A stretch of DNA of 64,000 bases. Origin: an uncultured Celeribacter sp. (GTDB lineage: Bacteria > Pseudomonadota > Alphaproteobacteria > Rhodobacterales > Rhodobacteraceae). The notes under the pieces are model-generated. The model saw nothing but the letters and a program-made list of their open reading frames with translations. It did not search any database and had not been told where the DNA came from. A program made the position numbers and the translations under genes. Shown here one piece after another: positions 1 through 8,559 of the stretch (the first letter of the stretch is position 1; the number at the start of each line of letters is the position of its first letter). Where the stretch lies: the NCBI RefSeq assembly GCF_963675965.1, contig NZ_OY780935.1, positions 1,414,501 through 1,478,500 of the forward strand, in the 5' to 3' direction.

Positions 1-521
1 GGACTGTGCAGACGGAACCCCGCCACCCCCGGCAGTTCTGCATGTTCCGGCACATGATCGCGCGCCTCGCGTTCATAGATGAAATCATCGGTGTCAAAGC
101 GCATCGGCGTCGCCGCACCCTCTGCCACCTCAAACATGCGCACGGGTTCTTTGAACAGCCATCCCATATGGAAGGCCTGCAACTCGAAATGGCTGCGCTC
201 GACATCGGCAAACCGCGCCAGCTCAGGATTGAACCGGATCAACCTGTAGTCGTCATAGGTGAGCTGGGTCAGAAAGCTGTCGTCCAACGTGATCGGCTGA
301 TCCGGCTCCTGCGCAAATCCGCGCATTTCGGCAATCAGCCCATCAAAGCTGAACGGCTGCGTGGCAGGTACGGGCTGCGCAACATCAGCGGCGGCATCCG
401 CCCCAGCGTCTTCCTGTGCCAGGGCGCCTGCGCCAAATCCCGCGAACACGGCTGTTGCAGACAGGCTGCCCAACAGGCGACGCCGCGTCCAGGACGGAGA
501 AGTGGTGTGTGTCTTTACCAT
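1..521 (-). CDS. Glucan biosynthesis protein, OpgG/OpgD (MdoG) family, N-terminal part
   Basis: Only the first 173 codons are inside the window; the gene runs off the left edge. The N-terminus has a twin-arginine stretch (TRRRLLG) followed by a hydrophobic segment ending near ALAQE, so export by Tat to the periplasm is likely, as known for OpgD. After a short acidic linker comes the family start (FSFDGLIAEMRGFA, then FHMGWLFKEPVRMFEV and AGFRLH). The family builds or shapes osmoregulated periplasmic glucans. The start is the ATG at 519-521. It lies downstream of yjbF on the same strand with a 266-base gap, so it probably has its own promoter. OpgG and OpgD cannot be told apart from this piece. 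Confidence 0.85.
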   Translation of the reverse strand, partial: MVKTHTTSPSWTRRRLLGSLSATAVFAGFGAGALAQEDAGADAAADVAQPVPATQPFSFDGLIAEMRGFAQEPDQPITLDDSFLTQLTYDDYRLIRFNPELARFADVERSHFELQAFHMGWLFKEPVRMFEVAEGAATPMRFDTDDFIYEREARDHVPEHAELPGVAGFRLHS

Positions 522-787
522 GTGTATCGAACTGTCTCTTTTAGGTCCCGGCTGTTTCAACAGACGGTATTTTCCGATCATCTGTCACTATGCCGCTGAA
601 GTTGCAATAGAACTCGGGAGACAGCCATTTGGTTCCCGGAATTTCACAAGACAGAGCGCGAAATTGCCGCAGAGCAGAATTCGATCGGCGACATGCCGCC
701 GAAGGGTCTTAAAAAACGGCAATTCAGCGCAGATCGCTCCCGGCGCCACGGGGTCAAAAAGTCAGTCCGGCAGGAAATCCTGAGAAA

Positions 788-1438
788 TCAAAGGGCCCGC
801 ATCGGCAGGTATTGCAGATCATCGCTCACCCATTGGCGGGACTGGCGCATTCGCTGCCCATCCGGGCTCATCCAATAGAAGTTGCGAAAGCCTGTGCGCG
901 CATTCGAACAGTCTTCCTGCATCAGGATCGTCGGGCCGATTTCATCCGCCCCTTGCCCCTGCCACAGTCCCTGATTGCTCACTTTGCAGGTGAACCGTTC
1001 CGGCACGACCGAATCGTCGCCGCGATATTGCGACATGACCCGCTCTGCCGTGCCGCCCTTCAAACCGTAGATCAGCGGCAGGATCTGCGACACATCCGCC
1101 GCAGCCAGATCGCCCCCCAACCCGCGCGAGCCGGTGATCACGCCACGCTGCATATAGATGGCCCGGTTGTTCCCGGTCACCCATGTGTCCACACCATCGG
1201 CAGAGGTCACGTCTTTGACAAAGCGGATGCTGTCCAGATCACGGGCGGGCAGGTTGACAACCACCTGCGGCGCTTCTGCCTCCAGCAGCGCCTGAAACCG
1301 TTCTGTCAGCTGCGGCTTGGCGGCGAGCGGAGACAGGCGGCCATAGATTTCGGTCTCGCCGGGCTGGCTGGAACACCCGGCCATCACACCCAAAGACACG
1401 AGGGCCAGAACGGCCAGTCTGCGAACAGTCATCTTCAT
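788..1438 (-). CDS. yjbF: YjbF/GfcB-type outer-membrane lipoprotein
   Basis: This is a 216-residue lipoprotein of the YjbF family, which acts with YjbH in export of an exopolysaccharide or group 4 capsule; the exact role is unsettled. The N-terminus MKMTVRRLAVLALVSLGVMAGC is a short lipoprotein signal with Cys22 as lipidation site. I chose the ATG at 1438, five bases after the yjbH stop, because an AAGGGG ribosome site precedes it; an upstream ATG at 1465 lies inside yjbH and would hide the signal. Length matches E. coli YjbF (about 212 residues). The late motif FYWMSPDGQRMRQSRQWV is typical. It is co-transcribed with yjbH; no yjbG homologue lies between them. Confidence 0.85.
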   Translation of the reverse strand: MKMTVRRLAVLALVSLGVMAGCSSQPGETEIYGRLSPLAAKPQLTERFQALLEAEAPQVVVNLPARDLDSIRFVKDVTSADGVDTWVTGNNRAIYMQRGVITGSRGLGGDLAAADVSQILPLIYGLKGGTAERVMSQYRGDDSVVPERFTCKVSNQGLWQGQGADEIGPTILMQEDCSNARTGFRNFYWMSPDGQRMRQSRQWVSDDLQYLPMRAL

Positions 1439-1443
1439 TCCCC

Positions 1444-3546
1444 TTACCGCCAGAACAGACCCCAACGGTCTTCCAACCGCTGCGTCTGCGCCTCATGCAC
1501 AACACCATAGAGACGATTGCGCACGTTCAGACGCGCACCGCCATCCCGCAAGATCGGACGAATGGTCATCGCGAAATCCTCCCGCGAGGGCTCCCCGCTC
1601 AGCCAGTCGATCGGCAGGGTGATACGTATCCCCTTGTCGAAAGATCCCTCTCCAAAATCATCGAAGGACACATCCGTGAACGTCGCAAAGGCCCCAACCC
1701 GCACACCGTTCTTGAAAGCGCGCTCCAGCGTCACCGTCGCGCCCCAATCCCCGGCCAGATAGCGCCCGGCATCGAGTTGCCCGACGAAACCGTTGCCGAA
1801 ATCGTAATAGGCCGAGGCATGCCCGGTCACGACATCATAGTCCTGAAAGCCAAACAGCTGGTCGAAATCCCGCTGCCGGGCGTAATTCAATTCCAGCCCA
1901 AGCGCGAGCCGGTTGTCGACCGGCGCCCAGAGGATCTCGCCGGACACCCCACCATACATGGTTTCCAGATAGCCCGCCGTCAGACGCCCGAACAGATCCC
2001 GCCCGGGGCGAAAGAAGTATTCCGCGGTCAGGAATTTCAGCTCCGCATCGGCCTCGACCGCATAGCGACCGGCATCCGAGCGCACATGGGGCAAAATCGA
2101 ATCTGATCTACGGGTGATGCCATCGAGCGACCCGGCAACCGGCTGACGCAGCGCGCCGCTGAAGACCAGCCCCCGCCGGGGTGAAAACGCGCCATAGGCC
2201 TGCAGCCCGACATCGATGCGAAACGGATCGTCCGGATCGAAAAGCGACGTCTGCAAATAGGGGGTCAGGCTCCAGTCGAACCGCGCAAAAGCCATTTCTG
2301 CCCCCCGCTCCCCGCTGCCCCAACCGTCGCGAATATCCGACCGGGCGCGCATTTCGCGGCTGCCATCGACATGGTGTTCAAAAGCCTCAAGATCCGCACG
2401 CGTCATCATCGTCACCGACACCGGCATGACTTGCTCCGTCAGAACAATACGAAACTGCTCCACAGAGGCCGGCAATGTGTTTGCCATCACCCGTGCCGCG
2501 CGCCCCAGTGCCTGCGCCCCAGCCCCGTATTTCAGATTGTCCATATGGACGGTCGCCGTCGACCCGGACACGTTCAGCGCCTCGATCCGAAGCCCCTGCG
2601 CCGCCATATCGGCGCGCAAACGTCGCTGCCCGGCGTTTTCTTCACCCGCAGCCGCGCGCCAGCTACGTCCGGCCACGCTATCGCGCGGCAAGATCGTAGG
2701 CGGCGCATCCGATACCCCGCCCGCCATCGCAGGACGATCCGGATGCAACGGAAAACTCGCGATCAAACCAAGATCCGTGCCGTGGCGCAGAAAGCCGGTC
2801 ACCATGGTGCCATTGTCAAACCCGTAGCTCAACCCGACGTTGATTGGCGTCGCACGGTCGTAGCCCATGCGTTCCACCTCTGCCACATATGCATCCGAGG
2901 AGTACTCGGCCCGCAGCGTCCACTGATCGTTCAATGCGTAGCGCACCCCGGCAAAAAACGCAGCATCGCCGGTGAACCACTGCTTGACCGAAGGCTGCCC
3001 GCCTTTGCCAACGGTTTCATTGTCACGGGTTTTGAACCGGTCACCCAAAACACCCAGAGGGTTTTCAAACCCGCCATAGCTGCCCAGACGTCCCCAGCCG
3101 ATCCCACCGGTCAGTGCCAGCCGGTCGCCGATATGTTTCGTCGCCGCGATATATTCACCGCCATAGACACCGGTGCCACCGAAATCGCGCAGCCCGACCA
3201 CCACAGACGGCCAGGATTTGCTTTCCCGCATCAGGAGGATCCCGACATCGAAACTGCGATCATAGAGCGTGCCGCCATTGGTGCCATAATCCTGCAGCAC
3301 CGAATACCGGAAAGAGCCGAACACGCGCGGCGTGATCTGAAAGGCCAGCGTCTGTTTCAACACACCTTCGGAATAGGTCAGCGTCGGCAGCAAAAGCCCG
3401 TCTTCGAAGACCTCGGCCGTGGGCATATCGATCACGCCCGGCGTTCCGAAACTGGAGGCCTTGCTATCTGCTGTGGCTGCTGCGGGGGTCATACTGAAGA
3501 CCGCGCAAAACGCACAACTCAGCGTCGTAAGAAAATGTAACTTCAT
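1444..3546 (-). CDS. yjbH: YjbH/GfcD-type exopolysaccharide outer-membrane beta-barrel protein
   Basis: This 700-residue protein has a Sec signal (cut probably after AAATA, about residue 26) and then the YjbH start SSFGTPGVIDMPTAEVFEDG. The whole chain has barrel-like alternation, with many segments ending in aromatic residues, and the C-terminal aromatic is in GLFWR. Family length (about 700) is matched. YjbH proteins form outer-membrane barrels thought to pass polysaccharide. It is the first gene of a yjbH-yjbF pair. In enterobacteria the set is yjbEFGH; here a YjbE-like protein is encoded 1 kb upstream on the same strand and yjbG is missing. The sequence GCATAGTGAC lies about 30 bases before the start. 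Confidence 0.88.
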   Translation of the reverse strand: MKLHFLTTLSCAFCAVFSMTPAAATADSKASSFGTPGVIDMPTAEVFEDGLLLPTLTYSEGVLKQTLAFQITPRVFGSFRYSVLQDYGTNGGTLYDRSFDVGILLMRESKSWPSVVVGLRDFGGTGVYGGEYIAATKHIGDRLALTGGIGWGRLGSYGGFENPLGVLGDRFKTRDNETVGKGGQPSVKQWFTGDAAFFAGVRYALNDQWTLRAEYSSDAYVAEVERMGYDRATPINVGLSYGFDNGTMVTGFLRHGTDLGLIASFPLHPDRPAMAGGVSDAPPTILPRDSVAGRSWRAAAGEENAGQRRLRADMAAQGLRIEALNVSGSTATVHMDNLKYGAGAQALGRAARVMANTLPASVEQFRIVLTEQVMPVSVTMMTRADLEAFEHHVDGSREMRARSDIRDGWGSGERGAEMAFARFDWSLTPYLQTSLFDPDDPFRIDVGLQAYGAFSPRRGLVFSGALRQPVAGSLDGITRRSDSILPHVRSDAGRYAVEADAELKFLTAEYFFRPGRDLFGRLTAGYLETMYGGVSGEILWAPVDNRLALGLELNYARQRDFDQLFGFQDYDVVTGHASAYYDFGNGFVGQLDAGRYLAGDWGATVTLERAFKNGVRVGAFATFTDVSFDDFGEGSFDKGIRITLPIDWLSGEPSREDFAMTIRPILRDGGARLNVRNRLYGVVHEAQTQRLEDRWGLFWR

Positions 3547-3827
3547 GAAAATGTCTTTACCTCTGCAATACCGTCACTATGCAAATTTACCGCTGGATTG
3601 AAAAGCCAAATGGACGTCCGGCCCTGCCGCCTCTGCAAGCTTTGCGGCATATGGAACACCGGCACGCGACGTTTTGGAAAGCTGCCAGCCCCTTTCTAAA
3701 CGGTCCATTTCGGCGATCCGAAGCTGGTTGAACGTTTTCTTAGCTCTTTTTCGCTTTGATGAACGGGCCCGGCAAAAGCCGGAATGCGGATGCCAGAAGG
3801 CACTCACCTGTTGACCGGGTTCCTTCC

Positions 3828-4424
3828 ATGCTGGCCTCCGACTTCTTTTTCAGCCGCTGTTTTCTGGCAGCCATCTGTCTGCTCCATCTGGCTCTGTGCA
3901 AGACGCCGCAAGCACGTTTCCCATGGCGTCCAGGGCATCTGCTGCGGCGCACCCGCCGGATCGTTCCGGCGGCATGGGTCACAGTCGCGCTCACATTCTG
4001 GCTCGCGCCCGCCATGGCCGCCCCGACAGGCTCTGCTGGCATCTCGCCGGTCACCCCCTATGTCGTTCGCGATGACTTCGGCGGCAGCGTGAAAAAGCGC
4101 ATGCGCCAGATTCGCGAGTTGAACGCCGCCAACCGCCCGATCGAAATTCGCGGAAACGTCTGCATGTCCAGTTGCACGATGTTTTTGGGCGCCAGACAGG
4201 TCTGCGTCGACCCGAGAACCACCTTTGTGTTCCACGGACCATTTCGCTATTTCAGCCGCCTCAGCCCTCGCGAATTCGAATTCTGGTCGGTGACGATCGC
4301 GTCCTACTATCCCAAACCGATCCATGACTGGTATTTGCGCGAAGGACGGCACAAGGTCCTGCGGGTCTTTGAAATGACCGGCCAAGAGGTCATGCGCCAC
4401 GGAATCCCCGCCTGCGCACCCTGA
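3828..4424 (+). CDS. Secreted or membrane-anchored protein of unknown function, ClpP/COG3904-like
   Basis: This protein has 198 residues if read from the ATG at 3828; the start is uncertain because no good ribosome site is seen. There are two hydrophobic N-terminal segments, and the second (WVTVALTFWLAPAMA, then APT) looks like a true signal peptide, so translation may begin later. The mature part holds NRPIEIRGNVCMSSCTMFLG, then VCVDP and TFVFHGPFR. That pattern resembles periplasmic ClpP/crotonase-fold proteins, where a Ser sits in a G-x-C-x-S-x-C turn. It is transcribed against its neighbours, between yjbH and the YjbE-like gene. I do not know the function; a protease-like or dead-protease role is a guess. 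Confidence 0.6.
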   Translation: MLASDFFFSRCFLAAICLLHLALCKTPQARFPWRPGHLLRRTRRIVPAAWVTVALTFWLAPAMAAPTGSAGISPVTPYVVRDDFGGSVKKRMRQIRELNAANRPIEIRGNVCMSSCTMFLGARQVCVDPRTTFVFHGPFRYFSRLSPREFEFWSVTIASYYPKPIHDWYLREGRHKVLRVFEMTGQEVMRHGIPACAP

Positions 4425-4604
4425 GCTTGCCGCCTCATCCCTGCAGACGCCCTTCAGGGCACCAGACTGCAGAGGCGCTTCGAATGCCCCAATCATAGCC
4501 ACAACGACAGTCAAGCCATCGCAATCAAACCACAGTCAGAAACTACAGACGAGACAGAGCGGGCGGCCCCATGAAGGCCGCCACTCAATCAGCCAGCAGG
4601 CGTC

Positions 4605-4889
4605 TCAGTTCGTCGACGGGGTCGACGGGGTCGAGTCGCTGCCGCCACCTGCGATCGCGGCCAGTGCGGCCGCCGCCGCCAGGGCGCCCCCCACGACGAC
4701 AACGTTGTTCACATCACCCTCAAAATTCATATCATTGGCAGCGTCCTGCTGCGCCAGCTGGCACTGCGGGTTTTCAGCGTTTGCCTGGATGGTGCAGTCC
4801 ACGGTAGCCCCGGGAACTGTTTCGGCGATGGCCGGAAGGGCGGCAAATGCGCAGCTTGCTGCGGCGACGATCAACTTCAGATGTTTCAT
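4605..4889 (-). CDS. Small secreted YjbE/GfcA-like protein
   Basis: This 94-residue protein has a Sec signal (MKHLKLIVAAASCAFAALPAIAE). The mature chain has two Cys (VDCTI and NPQC), a hydrophobic stretch VVVVGGALAAAAALAAIAGGG near residues 62-82, and a Ser/Thr/Pro-rich tail. This order, with a glycine-alanine hydrophobic segment followed by a Thr/Ser-rich end, is the layout of E. coli YjbE and GfcA. No strong sequence identity can be claimed by eye. The gene has its own AT-rich upstream region (4890-5000) and a GTGAGGA ribosome site. Placement between yjbFH and the type I secretion genes supports a role in surface polysaccharide. Confidence 0.6.
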   Translation of the reverse strand: MKHLKLIVAAASCAFAALPAIAETVPGATVDCTIQANAENPQCQLAQQDAANDMNFEGDVNNVVVVGGALAAAAALAAIAGGGSDSTPSTPSTN

Positions 4890-5028
4890 AATAATATCCT
4901 CACAATAACCTTCGAAAGACGTACTTTTGTTTTCATACCACTTTACTCACGAAAGTTCACCACCTTTTGACTAGGCGGTGAAAATTCTAAGCATTTTTCT
5001 GCTTCTGCGTATTTCATGCACGGTATCC

Positions 5029-6348
5029 TCATCTCTCGCGGAAGGCTTTGGAAAAATAATCTGTCATGGGCTTCGTTAGATAGGACATGGCCGTGCGCAT
5101 CTCGGTGCGAAAATAGACCTCTGCCGGCATGCCCGGCAGGATCGACAACCCATCCAGCCGCGCGAACTCGCCGTCATCCACCGCAATATCGGCCTGATAA
5201 AAGGACTGGCCGGAGCGATCATCCACGAAAGCGTCTGCGGAAATCTGGCGCACGCGGCCCTGCAATTCCGGGGTCTGGCGCCGCTGAAAGGTGGGAAACC
5301 GCAGCGCAGCCGCCTGACCGACATGGACCTGATCGATGTGCAACGTATCAACGCGGGCGCGAACCACATAGGGCTGATCCTGCGGGATGACATACATCAC
5401 CGGCTGGGCTGGCGACAGCACCGCCTGCAAGGCGAAGACCTGCGATCCGGTCACGATTCCCGAAACCGGACTGCGCAACGCCAGCCGCGACTGGGTTTCG
5501 CGCAGCGCCAGCCGCCGTTCGCGCAATTCCATCTCCCGATATTCAAGATCGCGCAGCGTCGTGATCGCCTCTTCGCGCCGGGCGCTCCTGAGGCGCAGTT
5601 GTTGCAGGCGCAGAACAGAGATCTGCCCGGTCAGTTCGGCGATCACCGCCTCCAGCCGGCCGGTTTCGCCCGCCAGACGCGCAATCTCACGCTTGAGGGC
5701 CGAGACGCGCGAGGCCTGCATCAACCCCCGTTCCTGCAGGCTGGTGCTGTCGGCCAGTTCCGCCCCCACCAGATCATGCTGCGCGCGCGTGGCGGCAAGT
5801 TGCGCACCGGCGCCCTCGATCTGGCGATTGATCTGCGCGACCTGTTCCCCCATCTGTTCCAGCTCTTGCCGGACAGTCTCTGCACGGGCCTGCATCAGAC
5901 GACGCTGCCCGGCCACCAGCGCGGACACCTCTGCCCGCGCGCCCATGGCCCGCTGCAGTTCCTCGGGCACGGTCAGCTCTGTTGTGTCGTCCCGCTCCGC
6001 CTCAAGGCGCGACTTTCGCGCAAGTATTTCAAACAATTGCGCTTCTACGATGGCCAATTCAGACAACAGACGCGTCTCATCCAGACGCAGGACAACCTCG
6101 CCGGCCTCAACTCGATCTCCATCGCGGGCAACGATCTCGGCCACGACGCCACCCTGGGGGTGTTGCACAACCTGCCGATTGCTTTCGAGTTGCACCACAC
6201 CGGGTGCGATGACCGCCCCTGCGATATCGGCCCGCGCGCCCCAGACGCCGAGCCCGCCGACCAGCACAAGAAGCGCAGCAAACCCGAGCATCAAGGGGCC
6301 ACGCGCGCGCCATTGAGGGGACTTATGCGCCGTGCTCCCTGACATCAT
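5029..6348 (-). CDS. HlyD-family type I secretion periplasmic adaptor
   Basis: This is a 439-residue membrane fusion protein linking an inner-membrane ABC exporter to an outer-membrane TolC-type channel. A short cytoplasmic start is followed by one membrane helix (about residues 19-40), then the first lipoyl half (VIAPGVVQLESNRQVVQHPQGG), a long charged coiled coil (about 90-290) and the second half with LRSPVSGIVTGSQVF and a C-terminal beta domain. Length is normal for PrtE/HlyD. The first ATG overlaps the stop of the upstream ABC gene (ATGA), so the two are translationally coupled. No TolC-like gene and no RTX substrate are in the window, so the cargo is unknown. Confidence 0.92.
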   Translation of the reverse strand: MMSGSTAHKSPQWRARGPLMLGFAALLVLVGGLGVWGARADIAGAVIAPGVVQLESNRQVVQHPQGGVVAEIVARDGDRVEAGEVVLRLDETRLLSELAIVEAQLFEILARKSRLEAERDDTTELTVPEELQRAMGARAEVSALVAGQRRLMQARAETVRQELEQMGEQVAQINRQIEGAGAQLAATRAQHDLVGAELADSTSLQERGLMQASRVSALKREIARLAGETGRLEAVIAELTGQISVLRLQQLRLRSARREEAITTLRDLEYREMELRERRLALRETQSRLALRSPVSGIVTGSQVFALQAVLSPAQPVMYVIPQDQPYVVRARVDTLHIDQVHVGQAAALRFPTFQRRQTPELQGRVRQISADAFVDDRSGQSFYQADIAVDDGEFARLDGLSILPGMPAEVYFRTEMRTAMSYLTKPMTDYFSKAFRER

Positions 6349-8132
6349 CCTGCCTGCCCTCCACCGGCGAGGCCCGCCTGAACCTGAACCGCATTGCGCA
6401 GATTGGCGCGCAGCACCTCATCGCGCGGCCCCTCCGCCCGTACATGACCGCTCTCCAGAATCAACAGCCGGTCGCATTCCGAGATGGCCATTGGCCGGTG
6501 AGTCATCAGGATCACCGAGCGCCCCAACGCCTTGAAATCGCGCACCGCCGCGTTCAGCGCATCGCTGCCCGCGCTGTCGAGGGCGGAATTGGGCTCATCA
6601 AGCACCAAAAGCGCCGGATCGCCGAAAAAGGCGCGCGCGAGCGCGATGCGCTGTTGCTGCCCGCCCGACAGTTGCGCCGCCCCCGGTCCGATCCGCGTAT
6701 CATAGCCCTCAGGCAGCGACAGGATCATGTCATGAGCATTGGCGCGCCGGGCGGCGGTGACCACCGCACTGTCCTCAAAGGTTTCCTCCATACGCGCAAT
6801 GTTTTCCGCCACGGTCCCGGCAAACAGGCTGACCTGCTGCGGCAGATAGCCGATATGCCGCCCCAGCGCTGCCGGGGCATATTGCGACAATGGTGCGCCA
6901 TCCAGACAGATTTCCCCGGCGGTGGGCGGGATCAGTCCGACCAGCATCCGCCCCAACAACGATTTGCCTGCGCCGCTTTTGCCAAGGATGCCGAGCGCCT
7001 CCCCGGGGGCCACGCTGAAAGTGATCCCCGACAGGCTCGCCCGCCGCGCCCCCGGCAGGACCAGCGCCAGCGAGCGGACCTCCAATTGGCCGGTCGGATC
7101 GGGCAGGTTCAACCGTTCGGGATCTGGCGGAACGGTCTGCAACAGCTTCGACAAATGCCGCCAGCCCGCGCGCGCCTGCTGCACCGTCGACCAATGGGCG
7201 ATCACCTGCTCAATAGGGGCCAACGCCCGGCCCAGCAGGATGGAGCAGGCAACCATCGCGCCGGCCGACAACTCCCCACCCAGCACCAGCCAGGCGCCCA
7301 GCGCCAGCACAGCCGACTGCAGGAACATACGCAAGGCGCGGGTGGCCGCGGTAAATGCCCCGGTCCAGTCGCTGGCCGCAATGGTTTGCAACAGGGCCTC
7401 CTGCCGCATCTGAACCCAGCGGGATCGCACCGTGCCCTGCATGCCCTGCGCGCGCAGGATTTCATGTTCGCGCGCGGCCTGATCCGACAGGCTTTGTGCG
7501 GCCAGGGCACGCCGCTGTGCCTGCGCCACGCGGCGACGGGTCAGGGCATTGTTCAGCAGGGTCAGCGCGATCAACACAGCCCCGCCCAAAATACCAAGCC
7601 AGCCCAACATGGGGTGAAACATAAAGATTGCGGCCACGAAAAGCGGTGTCCAGGGCACATCGAACAGCGCCAGCATCACCGGCGAGACAAAGACCATGCG
7701 CAACCCATCGAGATCGCGCAGCCCAGCGATCTGCGCCGGTGCGCGGGACGCGCCTGCTGTGTGCGCATGAGGGGCGGCCTGAGACAGGCCCATTGCCTGC
7801 ACCACCGCGTCAAAGACCCGATGATCAAGCGCAGTTTTAAAACGTGCACCGAACCGTGCCAGCACCCGCCCGCGCGCGAATTCCAGCACACCCATCAGTG
7901 CATAGAGCAGCGTCACCAGCGCAAAAAGCGCCACCAGCGTTTCTTCGGAATGCGAGACCAGAACCCGGTCATAGACCTGCAGCATAAAAAGCGGCCCGGT
8001 CAGCATCAGCAGGTTGACGAAAATGCTGAACAGAAATACCGACCCCAGCAGTCCCAGCCCGGCACGGCGTGCCCGGCGCAGCTCGGCGGCGCCGGTTTCC
8101 CTTGGTGTCGGATCGGGGGTTCTGGCGTTCAC
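6345..8132 (-). CDS. Type I secretion ABC transporter, permease and ATPase (PrtD type)
   Basis: This inner-membrane exporter of about 595 residues has an N-terminal six-helix membrane domain (about 30-310) without a C39 peptidase domain, then an ATPase domain. Walker A is GKSGAGKS, the signature is LSGGQQQR and Walker B is LLVLDEP. I prefer the GTG at 8132: GGAGG lies five bases before it, whereas the ATG at 8159 has only a weak site. PrtD-type transporters send unfolded RTX proteins or other C-terminally tagged proteins straight to the medium. It is first in a two-gene operon with the HlyD adaptor. Its promoter must lie in the short gap after nirD. Confidence 0.92.
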   Translation of the reverse strand: MNARTPDPTPRETGAAELRRARRAGLGLLGSVFLFSIFVNLLMLTGPLFMLQVYDRVLVSHSEETLVALFALVTLLYALMGVLEFARGRVLARFGARFKTALDHRVFDAVVQAMGLSQAAPHAHTAGASRAPAQIAGLRDLDGLRMVFVSPVMLALFDVPWTPLFVAAIFMFHPMLGWLGILGGAVLIALTLLNNALTRRRVAQAQRRALAAQSLSDQAAREHEILRAQGMQGTVRSRWVQMRQEALLQTIAASDWTGAFTAATRALRMFLQSAVLALGAWLVLGGELSAGAMVACSILLGRALAPIEQVIAHWSTVQQARAGWRHLSKLLQTVPPDPERLNLPDPTGQLEVRSLALVLPGARRASLSGITFSVAPGEALGILGKSGAGKSLLGRMLVGLIPPTAGEICLDGAPLSQYAPAALGRHIGYLPQQVSLFAGTVAENIARMEETFEDSAVVTAARRANAHDMILSLPEGYDTRIGPGAAQLSGGQQQRIALARAFFGDPALLVLDEPNSALDSAGSDALNAAVRDFKALGRSVILMTHRPMAISECDRLLILESGHVRAEGPRDEVLRANLRNAVQVQAGLAGGGQAG

Positions 8133-8238
8133 GCGGCCCTCCACAGCTGGGCCCGGCATGGGCCCTGTTCCCGTGAAGCTATCCCATGAAAGTGGACGAA
8201 GGCTTACCGTGAGGACAGAAACGCTTCAAAAAGATCCT

Positions 8239-8559
8239 TCACAAAGCCAGAAGAACCGTGTCCCCATCCAGACGCACGGGGTAGATCTGCGTGGCACCGT
8301 CATCCGCGCCCTGCGCCCTGCCGGTTTCCAGCGAGATGACCCAATTGTGCAGCGGACAGGTGACACAGCCATCATGTACGATCCCCTGCGACAGCGGCCC
8401 GTTGCGGTGGGGGCATTTGTCTTCAAGGGCGAAAAGCCGGTCATCCGTGGTGCGAAAAACGGCGATGGTCATGTCACCGTTTCTCACACAGCGGGCGCCC
8501 TGACGCGGAATGTCTTCCAAAGTGCCGATGGCGACCCAGGTCTTGTCTTGCACGGTCAT
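8239..8559 (-). CDS. nirD: Nitrite reductase [NAD(P)H] small subunit
   Basis: This 106-residue Rieske-fold protein is the partner of NirB in six-electron reduction of nitrite to ammonium in the cytoplasm. The cluster ligands are intact: CPHRNG and, 15 residues later, CPLHNW, which is a full C-x-H / C-x2-H set. That differs from the enteric NirD, which lacks such ligands. The start ATG overlaps the nirB stop by four bases, so the pair is coupled. This identifies the subunit as a probable [2Fe-2S] protein and not only a structural partner. Confidence 0.93.
   Translation of the reverse strand: MTVQDKTWVAIGTLEDIPRQGARCVRNGDMTIAVFRTTDDRLFALEDKCPHRNGPLSQGIVHDGCVTCPLHNWVISLETGRAQGADDGATQIYPVRLDGDTVLLAL

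Noticed and set aside
2371..3540. Long plus-strand open frame of 389 codons
   Set aside because: It lies entirely opposite yjbH, which has a clear family match. GC-rich coding DNA often leaves the opposite frame open; the product is rich in Arg, His and Pro and has no known motif.
4958..4980. Hairpin CACCACCT...AGGCGGTG between the HlyD gene and the YjbE-like gene
   Set aside because: The stem has one wobble pair and no U run on the minus strand, so I do not call it a terminator.
6444..8189. Plus-strand open frame of 581 codons
   Set aside because: It is opposite the secretion ABC ATPase with intact Walker motifs. Composition (Gln, Arg, His rich) is that of an antisense shadow.
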